From the NCBI RefSeq assembly GCF_003402535.2, contig NZ_AP025171.1, positions 2,480,001-2,544,000 on the forward strand: 64,000 nt of DNA. The letters are read 5' to 3'. Positions 33,031 to 41,339 of the stretch are shown here, in pieces; within the stretch, counting starts at the first letter, position 1, and every line of letters begins with the position of its first letter. Source of the DNA: Cupriavidus sp. P-10 (lineage in GTDB: Bacteria; Pseudomonadota; Gammaproteobacteria; Burkholderiales; Burkholderiaceae). Made by a program: the position numbers and the translations under genes. The notes under the pieces are model-generated. The model searched no databases, was not told the DNA's origin, and was given only the letters and a program-made list of their open reading frames with translations.

Positions 33031-33299
33031 GCATGCTGGTGCCCGCGCGGTTGGAATTGGTCAGCACTGAAGCGACACTGCGCATTCACTGGCCGGATGG
33101 GCGTTGCCAGTCGCTCGATCACTCGCGCCTGCGTGCGGCGTGCCGTTGCGCTGCATGCCGGAGCAAGCGTGCGGAGGATGCGCCGGCGCAAGCGGTGCGC
33201 GTCGTCGGCGTGGAGGATACGGGCTATGGCATCCAGATCGTGTTTGACGATGGGCACGATCGGGGCATCTATCCGTGGGCTTACTTGCAGACGCTATAG
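33027..33299 (+). CDS. DUF971 (GBBH-like N-terminal domain) protein
   Basis: The protein has 90 residues: LRIHWPDGRCQSLDHSRLRA, the Cys cluster CRCAACRS, and the terminal VFDDGHDRGIYPWAYLQTL are hallmarks of the DUF971 / gamma-butyrobetaine-hydroxylase-like N-terminal domain. In the hydroxylase this domain binds zinc. Stand-alone members are often near iron-sulfur or electron-transfer genes. It is the last gene of the operon and overlaps the HEAT gene by 4 bases. A role in cofactor maturation is inference. Confidence 0.85.
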   Translation: MSMLVPARLELVSTEATLRIHWPDGRCQSLDHSRLRAACRCAACRSKRAEDAPAQAVRVVGVEDTGYGIQIVFDDGHDRGIYPWAYLQTL

Positions 33300-33311
33300 A
33301 CGCCAGTACTT

Positions 33312-36300
33312 TCATCGTGCCCCTCCGCGTCTGGCCTTCGCTGCAACAGGCGACGGCGCTTGTACGGCAGCCTCATCTTTGCCGACCAGAAACACGCGCG
33401 ACGGCATCTTCAGCCCCACCAGGGACAGCATCTCCAGTGGCCCAGGACCGGCCTCGCTACGCATCTGGAACCGAATCATGCGAGGCATGGGCTGTGACGG
33501 TGCCGCTCCGTCTTCAGGTGCGGAGCGTGTGTCGGGTTCGGCCGGCCAACCGATCTGGTAGGTGGCGCCGTCGATCTGCTCGATGTGGCCGCTTGCCAGC
33601 ATGCGCAACAGCGCGAAGCGCCCGCCGAATTCGAAGCTCTTGCTGGTCCCCGCCGTCTCGGTTTGCCATCGCAGAAGTGTTCCCGGCTCCTGGAGGTTGT
33701 TCACAGGCCAAGCCATCCGCTGCCAGGTCTCGCGCTGGTTGTAGTAATGCAGCTTCTGCCCGTCGATGGAGAGCACCGTATCGGTAAGTCCCGGGGTGGG
33801 AACCGGCTTGAGTTCGAAGCGGTATTGCGGCTCTCCTTGGACCAGCATGTGGGCGCCGATGCGTTGAAGCAAATTGATGGTCTTGAGGAACGCGGGGTCG
33901 AAGGTGATGCCGTCAGCACCGGCTGCGGGCACCCACTGGTTGCCCTGCAACTCCAGTACTCCCGCGAGCTGGGTAGCCAGGAAGGTGTTGATCATGCCGC
34001 CCTGCGGACGCAGGAACTGCGCGAGTTCGGGTAACGAGGCGTCATTGGTGGTGTCGGCGAACGGATAGCGTCCGGCAAAGGTCCGGTCCCACTCGGCGAC
34101 AATGAAGCGCTGCCACGCAGCATTCAGGCTGGCCTGCGCGGGCAGCACGATGGCCTGGGTGGCCTGCATGATGGGGCGCACAAACAGGGCATCGCCCATG
34201 CCGGCCCATTCCGCGCCAAGACTGGCCGCAATCAACTGCGCATAGGCGTGCGTGTCGGCGAGATCGGAAGTCCTGCCCTGGAAGAGGGCTTGCGCCATCT
34301 GGCGGGCCTGCTCATCCGCATCGGCGCTCGTGCTGACCTGCTGCAGGCGCAGCCGCAGCGCCGTGACGCGGTCAAAGTAGCGTTGCAGGCTCAGGTCGCC
34401 GCTGGCGCCTTGCCCGGTCTGCCCCACCAGGCGCAGCACCGGCCCGAATGCGGCGCCCAGCGAGCCTGCCGTATTCGGCTTGGCGGTGTCCGGTCCCTGC
34501 GCCTTCTTGCCCAGCAGGTCCTGAGCCTTGGCTACCAGTGTGTCGGACAGGGAGTCTTTGCGGGCACCGGCACCACCCTGGTATTCGAGCGACTTCATGA
34601 GCGCGATGACGGGTGACTGGCGGGCATCCGCCATCAGCGTGAGCTGGTCGATCGCGGCGGGCAGCGTCGGCGCCGCTTCCCATTGCACGCTGTTCATGAA
34701 GCCCTGCCAGCGGTCTGCGTAGTCGGCGAAGTACTGCTCGGTCAGAGCCGCCTGCAGGGCTTCGGCCGAGCGGCCCGTCGTTTGTTGAGCGCCCTGCGCC
34801 TTGCCATCGCTCAGCACCCAGTCGCTGGCGATCTCAGTCCGCTTGGCGGCCGCCTCGATCGCGGGGGCGACATATCCCTCGTAGGCCTGGCGGGTGAAGA
34901 CGCCAGGCACGATCGCCGCGGTGCGTAGCAGCCCGCGGGGATCGGTGCCCGCTGTGAGCGACACCAGGTTCAGGTCGGGGTACTTGTTACTACCGTTGTC
35001 GCCGAAGGCGTTGATGATGCCCTGGTAGACCGTGTCCTCGGCGTTGCGCTCCCCGATCGCCGCCAGCAGGGTCTGGCGCGCGCCGGCCACCAGGTCGGAC
35101 CGAGGCTCGATGCGCCAGGCCGGGTTGGCTTTCAGGTGCTGCGCGTAGAACTTGAGCAAGCGTTCGCCAAGATCCTGCTGCTCGCCCGGCGTGATCCGCG
35201 CGTCGGTAGACCAGTGCTGCACCAGTTGCGGTGCCAGGAAGGCGGAGTCGGCCCGCTCGGGCTCGGCCAGCATCAGGTACGTCTTCAGCCCTGCATGGCC
35301 GCCCAGCGCCCAGCGGCTGGTTTGCTCGTCCAGCGAGTCGGTCCGCATTTGCGAGAGATCCACCAATGATGCTTCCAGGTCCTGCTGCACGGGCGCGACC
35401 AGTAGCAGGCGGCTCGCCTGCGTGTACGACTTCCACAGGGTCGCCAGCACCTCCCGGTCACGGTTCAGGCCAAAGCGGGTTGCGAGAGGCGCATGATGCT
35501 GGACGCGATGCTCGTGGCGCTCGATCTGCTGCTGCAGGGCCAGCAGCGCTTTCAGGCAAGCGGCGGCGTTGGAAGCCGTGTGAATGGCCTGAATGGTTTG
35601 CCGCGCCGTACTAATGTCCTGCGCATTGCGCAGGCCGGACACCAGCATGCCGGCACTCCACGCGCCGGCGAGCACAACAGCGAGTACCGCCAGCACCACC
35701 ATCGGATGCATCCCGATGCGGCGAACTCGATGGCGCTTGGCGCCTTCGGCAATCCCTCGCCAGGTGGGCAGCAGCGTGGCTTGATGAAGGCCAAGGCGTT
35801 CGGAGGGGAGCATCGCTGTCGCCCGCTTGACCACATCGTCGGGGGCATCCTCGCTGGGGACGGGAATCTGCATCGCAGGCGTGGCGAACACAGGTGCGAA
35901 CATGACGCCGGCCAGTGGAGAGCGCCGCCATGCCGATGCCTGCCATGCGGTCCACCGGTTCACGATGCCGGCGCGATGCGCGCCGATATAGGCCGAGATG
36001 CTGGCGATGAAGCGCGTCGGCTTGGGTGCTATCGCGCACTGCACCCCGAGCACGGCGCTGCGCGTCTCAAGCGAGGCCAGTGCCTCATGTAGGCCGGTGG
36101 CTGTGCTGCCGTCCGTCCGGCAATTGGCCGCTGCCGGGAATGTGCCGATAGCGGCAAACTCCTCCGGGTGGATGCCTTTCAATTCGACGGGATGAAGGAA
36201 TGTCACCGGCGCGGCCCAGCCCAATTCGGTTTGGAGCGCCGCCAGGACACGCAGCGATTCTATGTCCGGTGCCACCGCCTGGTTTCCCGGGACGACTTGC

Positions 36301-36881
36301 ACCATCCCATCGACCGGGCGGCAACGTAACCCGCGGAGTTGCTTGAGCCATAAGGATGCCGCGATGCCATCGGGCGAGGCGTGGACGAGTACGGCTGTGT
36401 CCGAACGCCAGACGCCGGCCTGCTTGAGGCCGGGCGCCACCTCGTTGATCCTGGTCTCGTCGCCACACAGCATCAGCCATGGCATGCGGTAGCGCCAACG
36501 CCAGCCCAGCAGGCTCCGCAGTTCATTGCACAATTCCTCCAGGCGGGCGTCGCGCTTCAGCTTCTTGAGCGATGGCGATCCGGTCTTACCTGTCTCGCGT
36601 GCAAATAACCGAGCTGTGGCCTTGTCGGCGCCAAGTAGTATGGCGATCAGGTACAGCACGATGGCGACAACGGTGATCAGCAGAATCCACAGCAGGACAG
36701 TAAGTCTGGCATCGAGCGAGGCTAGCCCAAACAAACCCCGTTCGAGCCATGTCACGAGGGCCGCTGCCGCGCCCATGCCGGTTAGGACCAGGCAGCCACC
36801 CCACAGGGCTATGGCACCAGGCTTTTTTGAGGGCGGGGCATCGGAAGCCAGCGCCGCCAGGTCATTGCTCAGATTCGTCAT
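33312..36881 (-). CDS. tssM: TssM/IcmF-like type VI secretion membrane protein
   Basis: The start at 36881 gives 1189 residues, the normal size for TssM. Two membrane helices lie near residues 22-80 and a third near 405-425 (MHPMVVLAVLAVVLAGAWSA), followed by a large periplasmic part and a C-terminal beta domain, the standard IcmF layout. TssM with TssL and TssJ forms the membrane complex of the secretion machine. The cytoplasmic domain where a Walker A loop would be expected reads PWLMLCGDETRINEV, without GxxxxGK[ST]. No other core tss genes are in the window, so this may be an accessory paralogue belonging to the vgrG island. It overlaps the upstream gene by 20 bases. Confidence 0.82.
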   Translation of the reverse strand: MTNLSNDLAALASDAPPSKKPGAIALWGGCLVLTGMGAAAALVTWLERGLFGLASLDARLTVLLWILLITVVAIVLYLIAILLGADKATARLFARETGKTGSPSLKKLKRDARLEELCNELRSLLGWRWRYRMPWLMLCGDETRINEVAPGLKQAGVWRSDTAVLVHASPDGIAASLWLKQLRGLRCRPVDGMVQVVPGNQAVAPDIESLRVLAALQTELGWAAPVTFLHPVELKGIHPEEFAAIGTFPAAANCRTDGSTATGLHEALASLETRSAVLGVQCAIAPKPTRFIASISAYIGAHRAGIVNRWTAWQASAWRRSPLAGVMFAPVFATPAMQIPVPSEDAPDDVVKRATAMLPSERLGLHQATLLPTWRGIAEGAKRHRVRRIGMHPMVVLAVLAVVLAGAWSAGMLVSGLRNAQDISTARQTIQAIHTASNAAACLKALLALQQQIERHEHRVQHHAPLATRFGLNRDREVLATLWKSYTQASRLLLVAPVQQDLEASLVDLSQMRTDSLDEQTSRWALGGHAGLKTYLMLAEPERADSAFLAPQLVQHWSTDARITPGEQQDLGERLLKFYAQHLKANPAWRIEPRSDLVAGARQTLLAAIGERNAEDTVYQGIINAFGDNGSNKYPDLNLVSLTAGTDPRGLLRTAAIVPGVFTRQAYEGYVAPAIEAAAKRTEIASDWVLSDGKAQGAQQTTGRSAEALQAALTEQYFADYADRWQGFMNSVQWEAAPTLPAAIDQLTLMADARQSPVIALMKSLEYQGGAGARKDSLSDTLVAKAQDLLGKKAQGPDTAKPNTAGSLGAAFGPVLRLVGQTGQGASGDLSLQRYFDRVTALRLRLQQVSTSADADEQARQMAQALFQGRTSDLADTHAYAQLIAASLGAEWAGMGDALFVRPIMQATQAIVLPAQASLNAAWQRFIVAEWDRTFAGRYPFADTTNDASLPELAQFLRPQGGMINTFLATQLAGVLELQGNQWVPAAGADGITFDPAFLKTINLLQRIGAHMLVQGEPQYRFELKPVPTPGLTDTVLSIDGQKLHYYNQRETWQRMAWPVNNLQEPGTLLRWQTETAGTSKSFEFGGRFALLRMLASGHIEQIDGATYQIGWPAEPDTRSAPEDGAAPSQPMPRMIRFQMRSEAGPGPLEMLSLVGLKMPSRVFLVGKDEAAVQAPSPVAAKARRGGAR

Positions 36882-38148
36882 GCGGTGACGGGAGGACGTG
36901 CAGGACCGCCGCGTGGGTGTGGTCGAGCACAAGGTGGACGCCGCTCTCGCGGGATTCGATGGCGGCGGCGATGGATAGCCAAGGGTTCATCGTGCCGCTC
37001 TCGCCGACTACGCGATCGGGTCGGCGTTGTGCCTCCAACTCGCCAAGCTGCGGCAGGTGCGCCGCCTTCAGCGCGGCAAGCAGTGCGATATCGTGCTCGC
37101 CGCCCAGTCGGGTCACCCAGGCTCGCTGCAAGGTCGCCGGCTCGGCGTTGCCCCACAGGACCGCGTTGGCAATGAGGTCGCCCAGGGCACTAATTCCGCC
37201 GGCCAGCGGGCGGTGGAGTTTGCCGAGGACCTTGACCGGCGCGGGCAACTGAAAGCAGCCAGGGTCAAGCAACACGGCGACGCAGCCCTCGACGCTGTTG
37301 ACCGGGGGGTTGGCATCGTGCCATTCGGCGGCCACAAGCAGCATGGGACGCCATTCTTGCTGGTCGAGCCAAGCGTCGACCACCATAAGCCCATCAGACG
37401 CCGGCACTGGCTGACAATCCAGGCGCGGCAAGTCCATGCGGCGCAAGGCCTCCTGTACCTGGGCCAGTCGCAGGACGGCCATCTCGGGACCAACCAGCAC
37501 GTGAACCGCTGGTGCATACCTCTGTCCATACCGGCTGAGCGCGCGCAGGCTCTCGGCCAGCGGCTGCAGTGCCTCGACCAGCTTCAGGACCATCGTGGCC
37601 ACCGTCTCGGTAGCTGGCTCGACAGGCGCATCGAGATCAGGGACTTTCTCTCGCAAAGTGCCTTCGACGGGGACATCGGACTGTGACTCGCCCTCGAAGC
37701 GGTTATGCGGGATCAGTCCTGCGCCTTTCCTCGGGGACTGCTCCGCAATCAGCGGCTTACCCGCTTGCAGCGCTCCGGACAGGCTCTCGTGCCCGGGAAG
37801 GGGCAAACAGGAGCCCGCCCCCAGCACCTGCAAGGGACGCTGGGCCTCGCGCACCCGCGCCCCAAGCCATCGCCGTCGATGCCCATTCCAGTGATGGGCG
37901 CGATACCACTGCACCTCATAACCCATGCGCGCGACCCCGAGCACAATCACGAATGCGAGATTCGATATGCCGACAATGCGCCACCAGAACAGGATCCCAC
38001 GTGCCGGCACGCCCTTGGGCCACAGCGACAAGCCAATTGCTGCACCGGCGACGCAGAAAGCGACCCATATGGCGAGCCACGGCAACAAACGCGGACCGCG
38101 CTCCGGGTACGGGCTTGCCTCCCCAGCCGGGGATAAATCAATCGGCAT
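36862..38148 (-). CDS. Unknown membrane protein of the vgrG island
   Basis: I take the ATG at 38148 (428 residues), 2 bases after the PAAR gene stop; the frame also allows 38199. Two membrane helices lie near residues 21-45 (LPWLAIWVAFCVAGAAIGLS) and 52-75. A proline- and glutamate-containing linker follows, then a soluble domain of about 230 residues with alternating strand/helix character (VHVLVGPEMAVLRLAQVQEA, GCVAVLLDPGCFQLP). I do not recognise the family. It lies between PAAR and TssM-like genes and overlaps the latter, so a role with the TssM-like protein in assembly or effector loading is a reasonable guess only. Confidence 0.7.
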   Translation of the reverse strand: MPIDLSPAGEASPYPERGPRLLPWLAIWVAFCVAGAAIGLSLWPKGVPARGILFWWRIVGISNLAFVIVLGVARMGYEVQWYRAHHWNGHRRRWLGARVREAQRPLQVLGAGSCLPLPGHESLSGALQAGKPLIAEQSPRKGAGLIPHNRFEGESQSDVPVEGTLREKVPDLDAPVEPATETVATMVLKLVEALQPLAESLRALSRYGQRYAPAVHVLVGPEMAVLRLAQVQEALRRMDLPRLDCQPVPASDGLMVVDAWLDQQEWRPMLLVAAEWHDANPPVNSVEGCVAVLLDPGCFQLPAPVKVLGKLHRPLAGGISALGDLIANAVLWGNAEPATLQRAWVTRLGGEHDIALLAALKAAHLPQLGELEAQRRPDRVVGESGTMNPWLSIAAAIESRESGVHLVLDHTHAAVLHVLPSPHDESEQ

Positions 38149-38150
38149 GC

Positions 38151-38417
38151 TCAGGCAATATGGACGTTCTGGAGTGATGAAATCAATCGGCAGCCGCATG
38201 CGCAGCGGTGGTGGTGCATGACGACGGCCCTGCCATCCTGATCGGGGAAACCGTCGTGACCTTCTGCAAGCGTCGTCGGGCCGTGACGGGCGCAGAGCGC
38301 GGCATCGCCCTCGCGCGCGAGCGGGCGGCCCATGAAGGTCATGGTCGGTGAGGCGCTGGTGACCTGGCCGCCGTTTTCGAGTGCGTCACCGAGACGGATC
38401 GGAGAGCGGGCACTCAT
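38151..38417 (-). CDS. PAAR-domain protein (T6SS spike tip)
   Basis: The protein has 88 residues. The RLGDALENGGQVTSASPTM and FMGRPLAREGDAALCARHG segments, followed by the Cys/His-rich end HHHRCACGCRL, are PAAR-like. PAAR proteins form a metal-stabilised cone that sharpens VgrG and can carry effectors. It overlaps the upstream immunity-candidate gene by ATGA and is followed after 2 bases by the unknown membrane protein gene. Confidence 0.85.
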   Translation of the reverse strand: MSARSPIRLGDALENGGQVTSASPTMTFMGRPLAREGDAALCARHGPTTLAEGHDGFPDQDGRAVVMHHHRCACGCRLISSLQNVHIA

Positions 38418-38980
38418 TCGGCACTCGAAGTTTTCGTCTTCAATATCAGCTTCTTAAAACGCTCTACCTGTGCATCGCCTTTACGGGTATGGGGCGCACA
38501 GAACCGCGCTTGCAAAGAGTGTCTTTCGTTACCAATGACTGCTGACAGACATTTTACATTTAACGAATATCCGGAATTTGGCTCTTTATATTCTGAAGCC
38601 ACCTGAACAAAACCAACCCACTCGCCAATATAAGCAGTTAATCCATTAGTCTTTGTCTGTAAAATGGGTTTGTTTTTGATTGTGTGTTGCGTGAACCTCG
38701 GATCATCCACCTCATCAAAGACAAAATATCTAGCGCCGCTGCCCATGTATGTAGTGGATTCGTTTGCAATTCTGCTTTTCACGGAATCATTAAAAATGTA
38801 GGCGTAATTCAGCCCCGCATAATTTTTATAATTCTTTATCTCAAATACGCATTTTTCACCCTCTGCAAAGACAATTTTTTCGTCTTTTGGAACTATCAAT
38901 CCGCAATCTGTTGATGCAAATCCAGACAAGGGAAATATGAGAAAATAAAAAATCACTGAGGCTGAGTGAAATTTCATCAT
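38414..38980 (-). CDS. Secreted candidate immunity protein
   Basis: This 188-residue protein has a clear Sec signal peptide (KFHSASVIFYFLIFPLSGF, cleavage near FAS-TD) and a mature part with four Cys that could form disulfides. The family is not recognised. It directly follows a predicted peptidoglycan-degrading effector, the classic position for an immunity protein, and its periplasmic location matches where such an effector acts. The gene is far more AT-rich than its neighbours and uses codons such as AAA, AAT and ATT that are rare elsewhere in the window, indicating recent acquisition. Function is inferred from context. Confidence 0.7.
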   Translation of the reverse strand: MMKFHSASVIFYFLIFPLSGFASTDCGLIVPKDEKIVFAEGEKCVFEIKNYKNYAGLNYAYIFNDSVKSRIANESTTYMGSGARYFVFDEVDDPRFTQHTIKNKPILQTKTNGLTAYIGEWVGFVQVASEYKEPNSGYSLNVKCLSAVIGNERHSLQARFCAPHTRKGDAQVERFKKLILKTKTSSAE

Positions 38981-41337
38981 TAATTTTTCATTGGCTTGTA
39001 ATCAGGAAGAAAATCTTGCGCCATATCGGAAATGTATGAGTAAGCGTGAATGAAATACTTCACCCGATTACCTAGCCCATCTCTAGCAGCATTAACACAC
39101 ACCGTGACATCGCTCACCACTGTTTTGGCAACAGTTGTAACCGTTAGTTTCCCAAGATTGCCTTGATCGGCCCAGTAGTTGATTCCCTGTTTCCCTAAAG
39201 GGATGAGTTTTTTGTTTTGCATTGTGTATCGTTGTTTGCTTGCCCAATAATATCCGCCGGTATCGCAGGCATTGTTAGCATTCGTTATGATGGTCTCCGG
39301 CGCAGGATCAATTGTGAAATTCTCTCCGCCTCGATAGGCTTCGTACTTCCTGTAATTATCCCCACCAGTTAACTGAATCATTCCTTTTCCAGAAAATCTC
39401 GCACCGTCGCCAGGATTGCAATTTCCAAGAGGGCTTAGTTTTTGTAACACCCCCCCAATTATGCGCTCCACTTTCTCCTTGCAGCGGCCTTCATAGTAAT
39501 TTTTGAAATACTCGAAATCACCTAGCTCTCGCATGCAGGAAAATAGCCCAGTCTCTTGGAGGATTTGTCCAAACCAATGGGCTGCGCGTTCAGCATTGTT
39601 GATGCCATATTTTCTCATGGCTTTCGGCAGCGATGGATACAAGTTCGCTGGACGCAGCACACGATTATGTTTGTCTCGCAATTCATTAGCAAATAGATCG
39701 CAGACGAACTTGATTGTCCTTTTGCCCTCAGCGGGCACTGCTTGCGAAAACTCCCGTATATCTAGCCATCCGCACTTCCTAAAATGCCGCAAGAACGCCA
39801 GCGGATGGAAGAACCAGAATTTCTTGCCACCGCCCAGCGGCGTTTTCTCCAGAAACTGAAGTTGCGTGTGGAACTTGAGAAAATTGGCGTACCCATTCGG
39901 ATCGGTTTCCTTGCGCTTGCCGAAGAACCCATCCGGGTCATTCAGACGCTTGAAGCGCTCTTCATTGCCGGAGGCATCCCATTCGCTCGGGGCATGACAA
40001 ATAAAGCCTCTGAGCTTCTGTCGCACCTCGGCGTGGGTCGAGATAAAGTCAGCCAGCTTGTCTTCCTGCACCCACTCCGAGCGCAGCCGCTCGGCTGGCG
40101 CTTCCATATCCTCAACCACATCGACAATCTTGCGCAATTCGTCGTGGTCGCACAGGCCGTCCTGGCTGAACGGCGTATTGCCTTCGTCGAGCTTCTGCCA
40201 ACCCATAAAGAACGGAAAATCCGCATCCGAGAGTTTTTGGATGGCACTCTGGCTAATATCAACATAGCCCTGCTTGCCCGCATCGAAGGTCACCGCCACC
40301 CACGTCTTTGGCGGGGCAGCAGGCGGAGTCAGATCTTTGCTTAAAATCCGCCCGAACCGGAGCATCTCGTAGCCGTCGCTCGGGCATGACGGATAGAGCG
40401 CGGTGGCGCGCGCGTACATCTTGTACTCGTAGTCGGCATAGGCGTCCCGTTCTGGGGCAGGCGTCAGCGGCGTAATGGTGTCGACCTTTTCCAGCCAGGA
40501 ACGTGTGTAGCGTTGGCCCTTGTGAAAATAGGCTTCGACATACAGCTTGGTGCCGGCGTCCAGTGTGCCCGCCTGCAGCGCTGGAAAGTACTCGGCGGCT
40601 GCTCCGACCGCATGGGGAGTACTGACGAACGCTTGAGGGCCTGTGATGACGAAGTAGCTATGCCCCCAGTAGTCTTTTGACGCTGGGGTAATGGGAGCCG
40701 CATTTCCAAGCTGCACCGTGTGGCCAGCCTGTTCGAACCATGCCCCGAAGTCGACTTCGGTCATGAAGATCTCGAAGTGAAGGTGCGATTGCCCGTGGCA
40801 GGCTCCGGGATATCCGAGCATGTCCTTGCGGTAGACCTTCAGGTTTTTCGGCACCTTTACGCCATCGCTCGGATAGCAAAGCCATTTCGGAAGCACCGTG
40901 GATGATCCGACCGCCGGTGGGTTAGCCGGCAACGGCTTGATGTTCGTGCGCGTGCTTTCGAGATCCAGCAGGTGCATGTACAACGAATAAAAGGTAATGG
41001 TTCTGCCATCCCCTGTCTCGGTGGTGTGCTTGAGCAGTACAAAGCCGGTGTTCGAGTTCAGTGCATCGCTGCCGTCGTTCTTCTTTTGCCCATCTCCAAG
41101 GGCTTTCTGGCTGACGCGATAGGCAACGACTTCACCATCCGCGATGGCGCGGACCGCCTCATTCTGGAGGCTTGGCTGCAGATGCGCACCGCAATGCCAG
41201 CGGCGGTCAAACGCGATGGGGTAGACGCCGTGATGGGGCAATTCGAGCTTGTCCACGACATCCATCATCGGGTCAATCCTGGCCGGATCGCTGGATTCCA
41301 TGCCGTTGGCCGGCAGGAAGGGGGGGCTGATGATCAT
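38980..41337 (-). CDS. T6SS effector: M23-like peptidase plus GH19-like lysozyme
   Basis: The protein has 785 residues. The N-terminal third carries M23 (LytM) features: RRWHCGAHLQ, then AIADGEVVAYRV and the catalytic CHGQSHLHFEIF. The usual HxGxD motif is HxGxH here, a variant. The C-terminal quarter resembles GH19 chitinase/lysozyme: AAHWFGQILQETGLFSCM (probable catalytic Glu in QETG) and GARFSGKGMIQLTGGDNYRK. Together it could cut both peptide and glycan parts of peptidoglycan in a target cell. The gene starts 2 bases after the vgrG stop and ends on the start of the immunity candidate. Base composition changes from GC-rich in the M23 half to AT-rich in the GH19 half, with the change near 39850-40000. 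Confidence 0.82.
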   Translation of the reverse strand: MIISPPFLPANGMESSDPARIDPMMDVVDKLELPHHGVYPIAFDRRWHCGAHLQPSLQNEAVRAIADGEVVAYRVSQKALGDGQKKNDGSDALNSNTGFVLLKHTTETGDGRTITFYSLYMHLLDLESTRTNIKPLPANPPAVGSSTVLPKWLCYPSDGVKVPKNLKVYRKDMLGYPGACHGQSHLHFEIFMTEVDFGAWFEQAGHTVQLGNAAPITPASKDYWGHSYFVITGPQAFVSTPHAVGAAAEYFPALQAGTLDAGTKLYVEAYFHKGQRYTRSWLEKVDTITPLTPAPERDAYADYEYKMYARATALYPSCPSDGYEMLRFGRILSKDLTPPAAPPKTWVAVTFDAGKQGYVDISQSAIQKLSDADFPFFMGWQKLDEGNTPFSQDGLCDHDELRKIVDVVEDMEAPAERLRSEWVQEDKLADFISTHAEVRQKLRGFICHAPSEWDASGNEERFKRLNDPDGFFGKRKETDPNGYANFLKFHTQLQFLEKTPLGGGKKFWFFHPLAFLRHFRKCGWLDIREFSQAVPAEGKRTIKFVCDLFANELRDKHNRVLRPANLYPSLPKAMRKYGINNAERAAHWFGQILQETGLFSCMRELGDFEYFKNYYEGRCKEKVERIIGGVLQKLSPLGNCNPGDGARFSGKGMIQLTGGDNYRKYEAYRGGENFTIDPAPETIITNANNACDTGGYYWASKQRYTMQNKKLIPLGKQGINYWADQGNLGKLTVTTVAKTVVSDVTVCVNAARDGLGNRVKYFIHAYSYISDMAQDFLPDYKPMKN

Positions 41338-41339
41338 GA

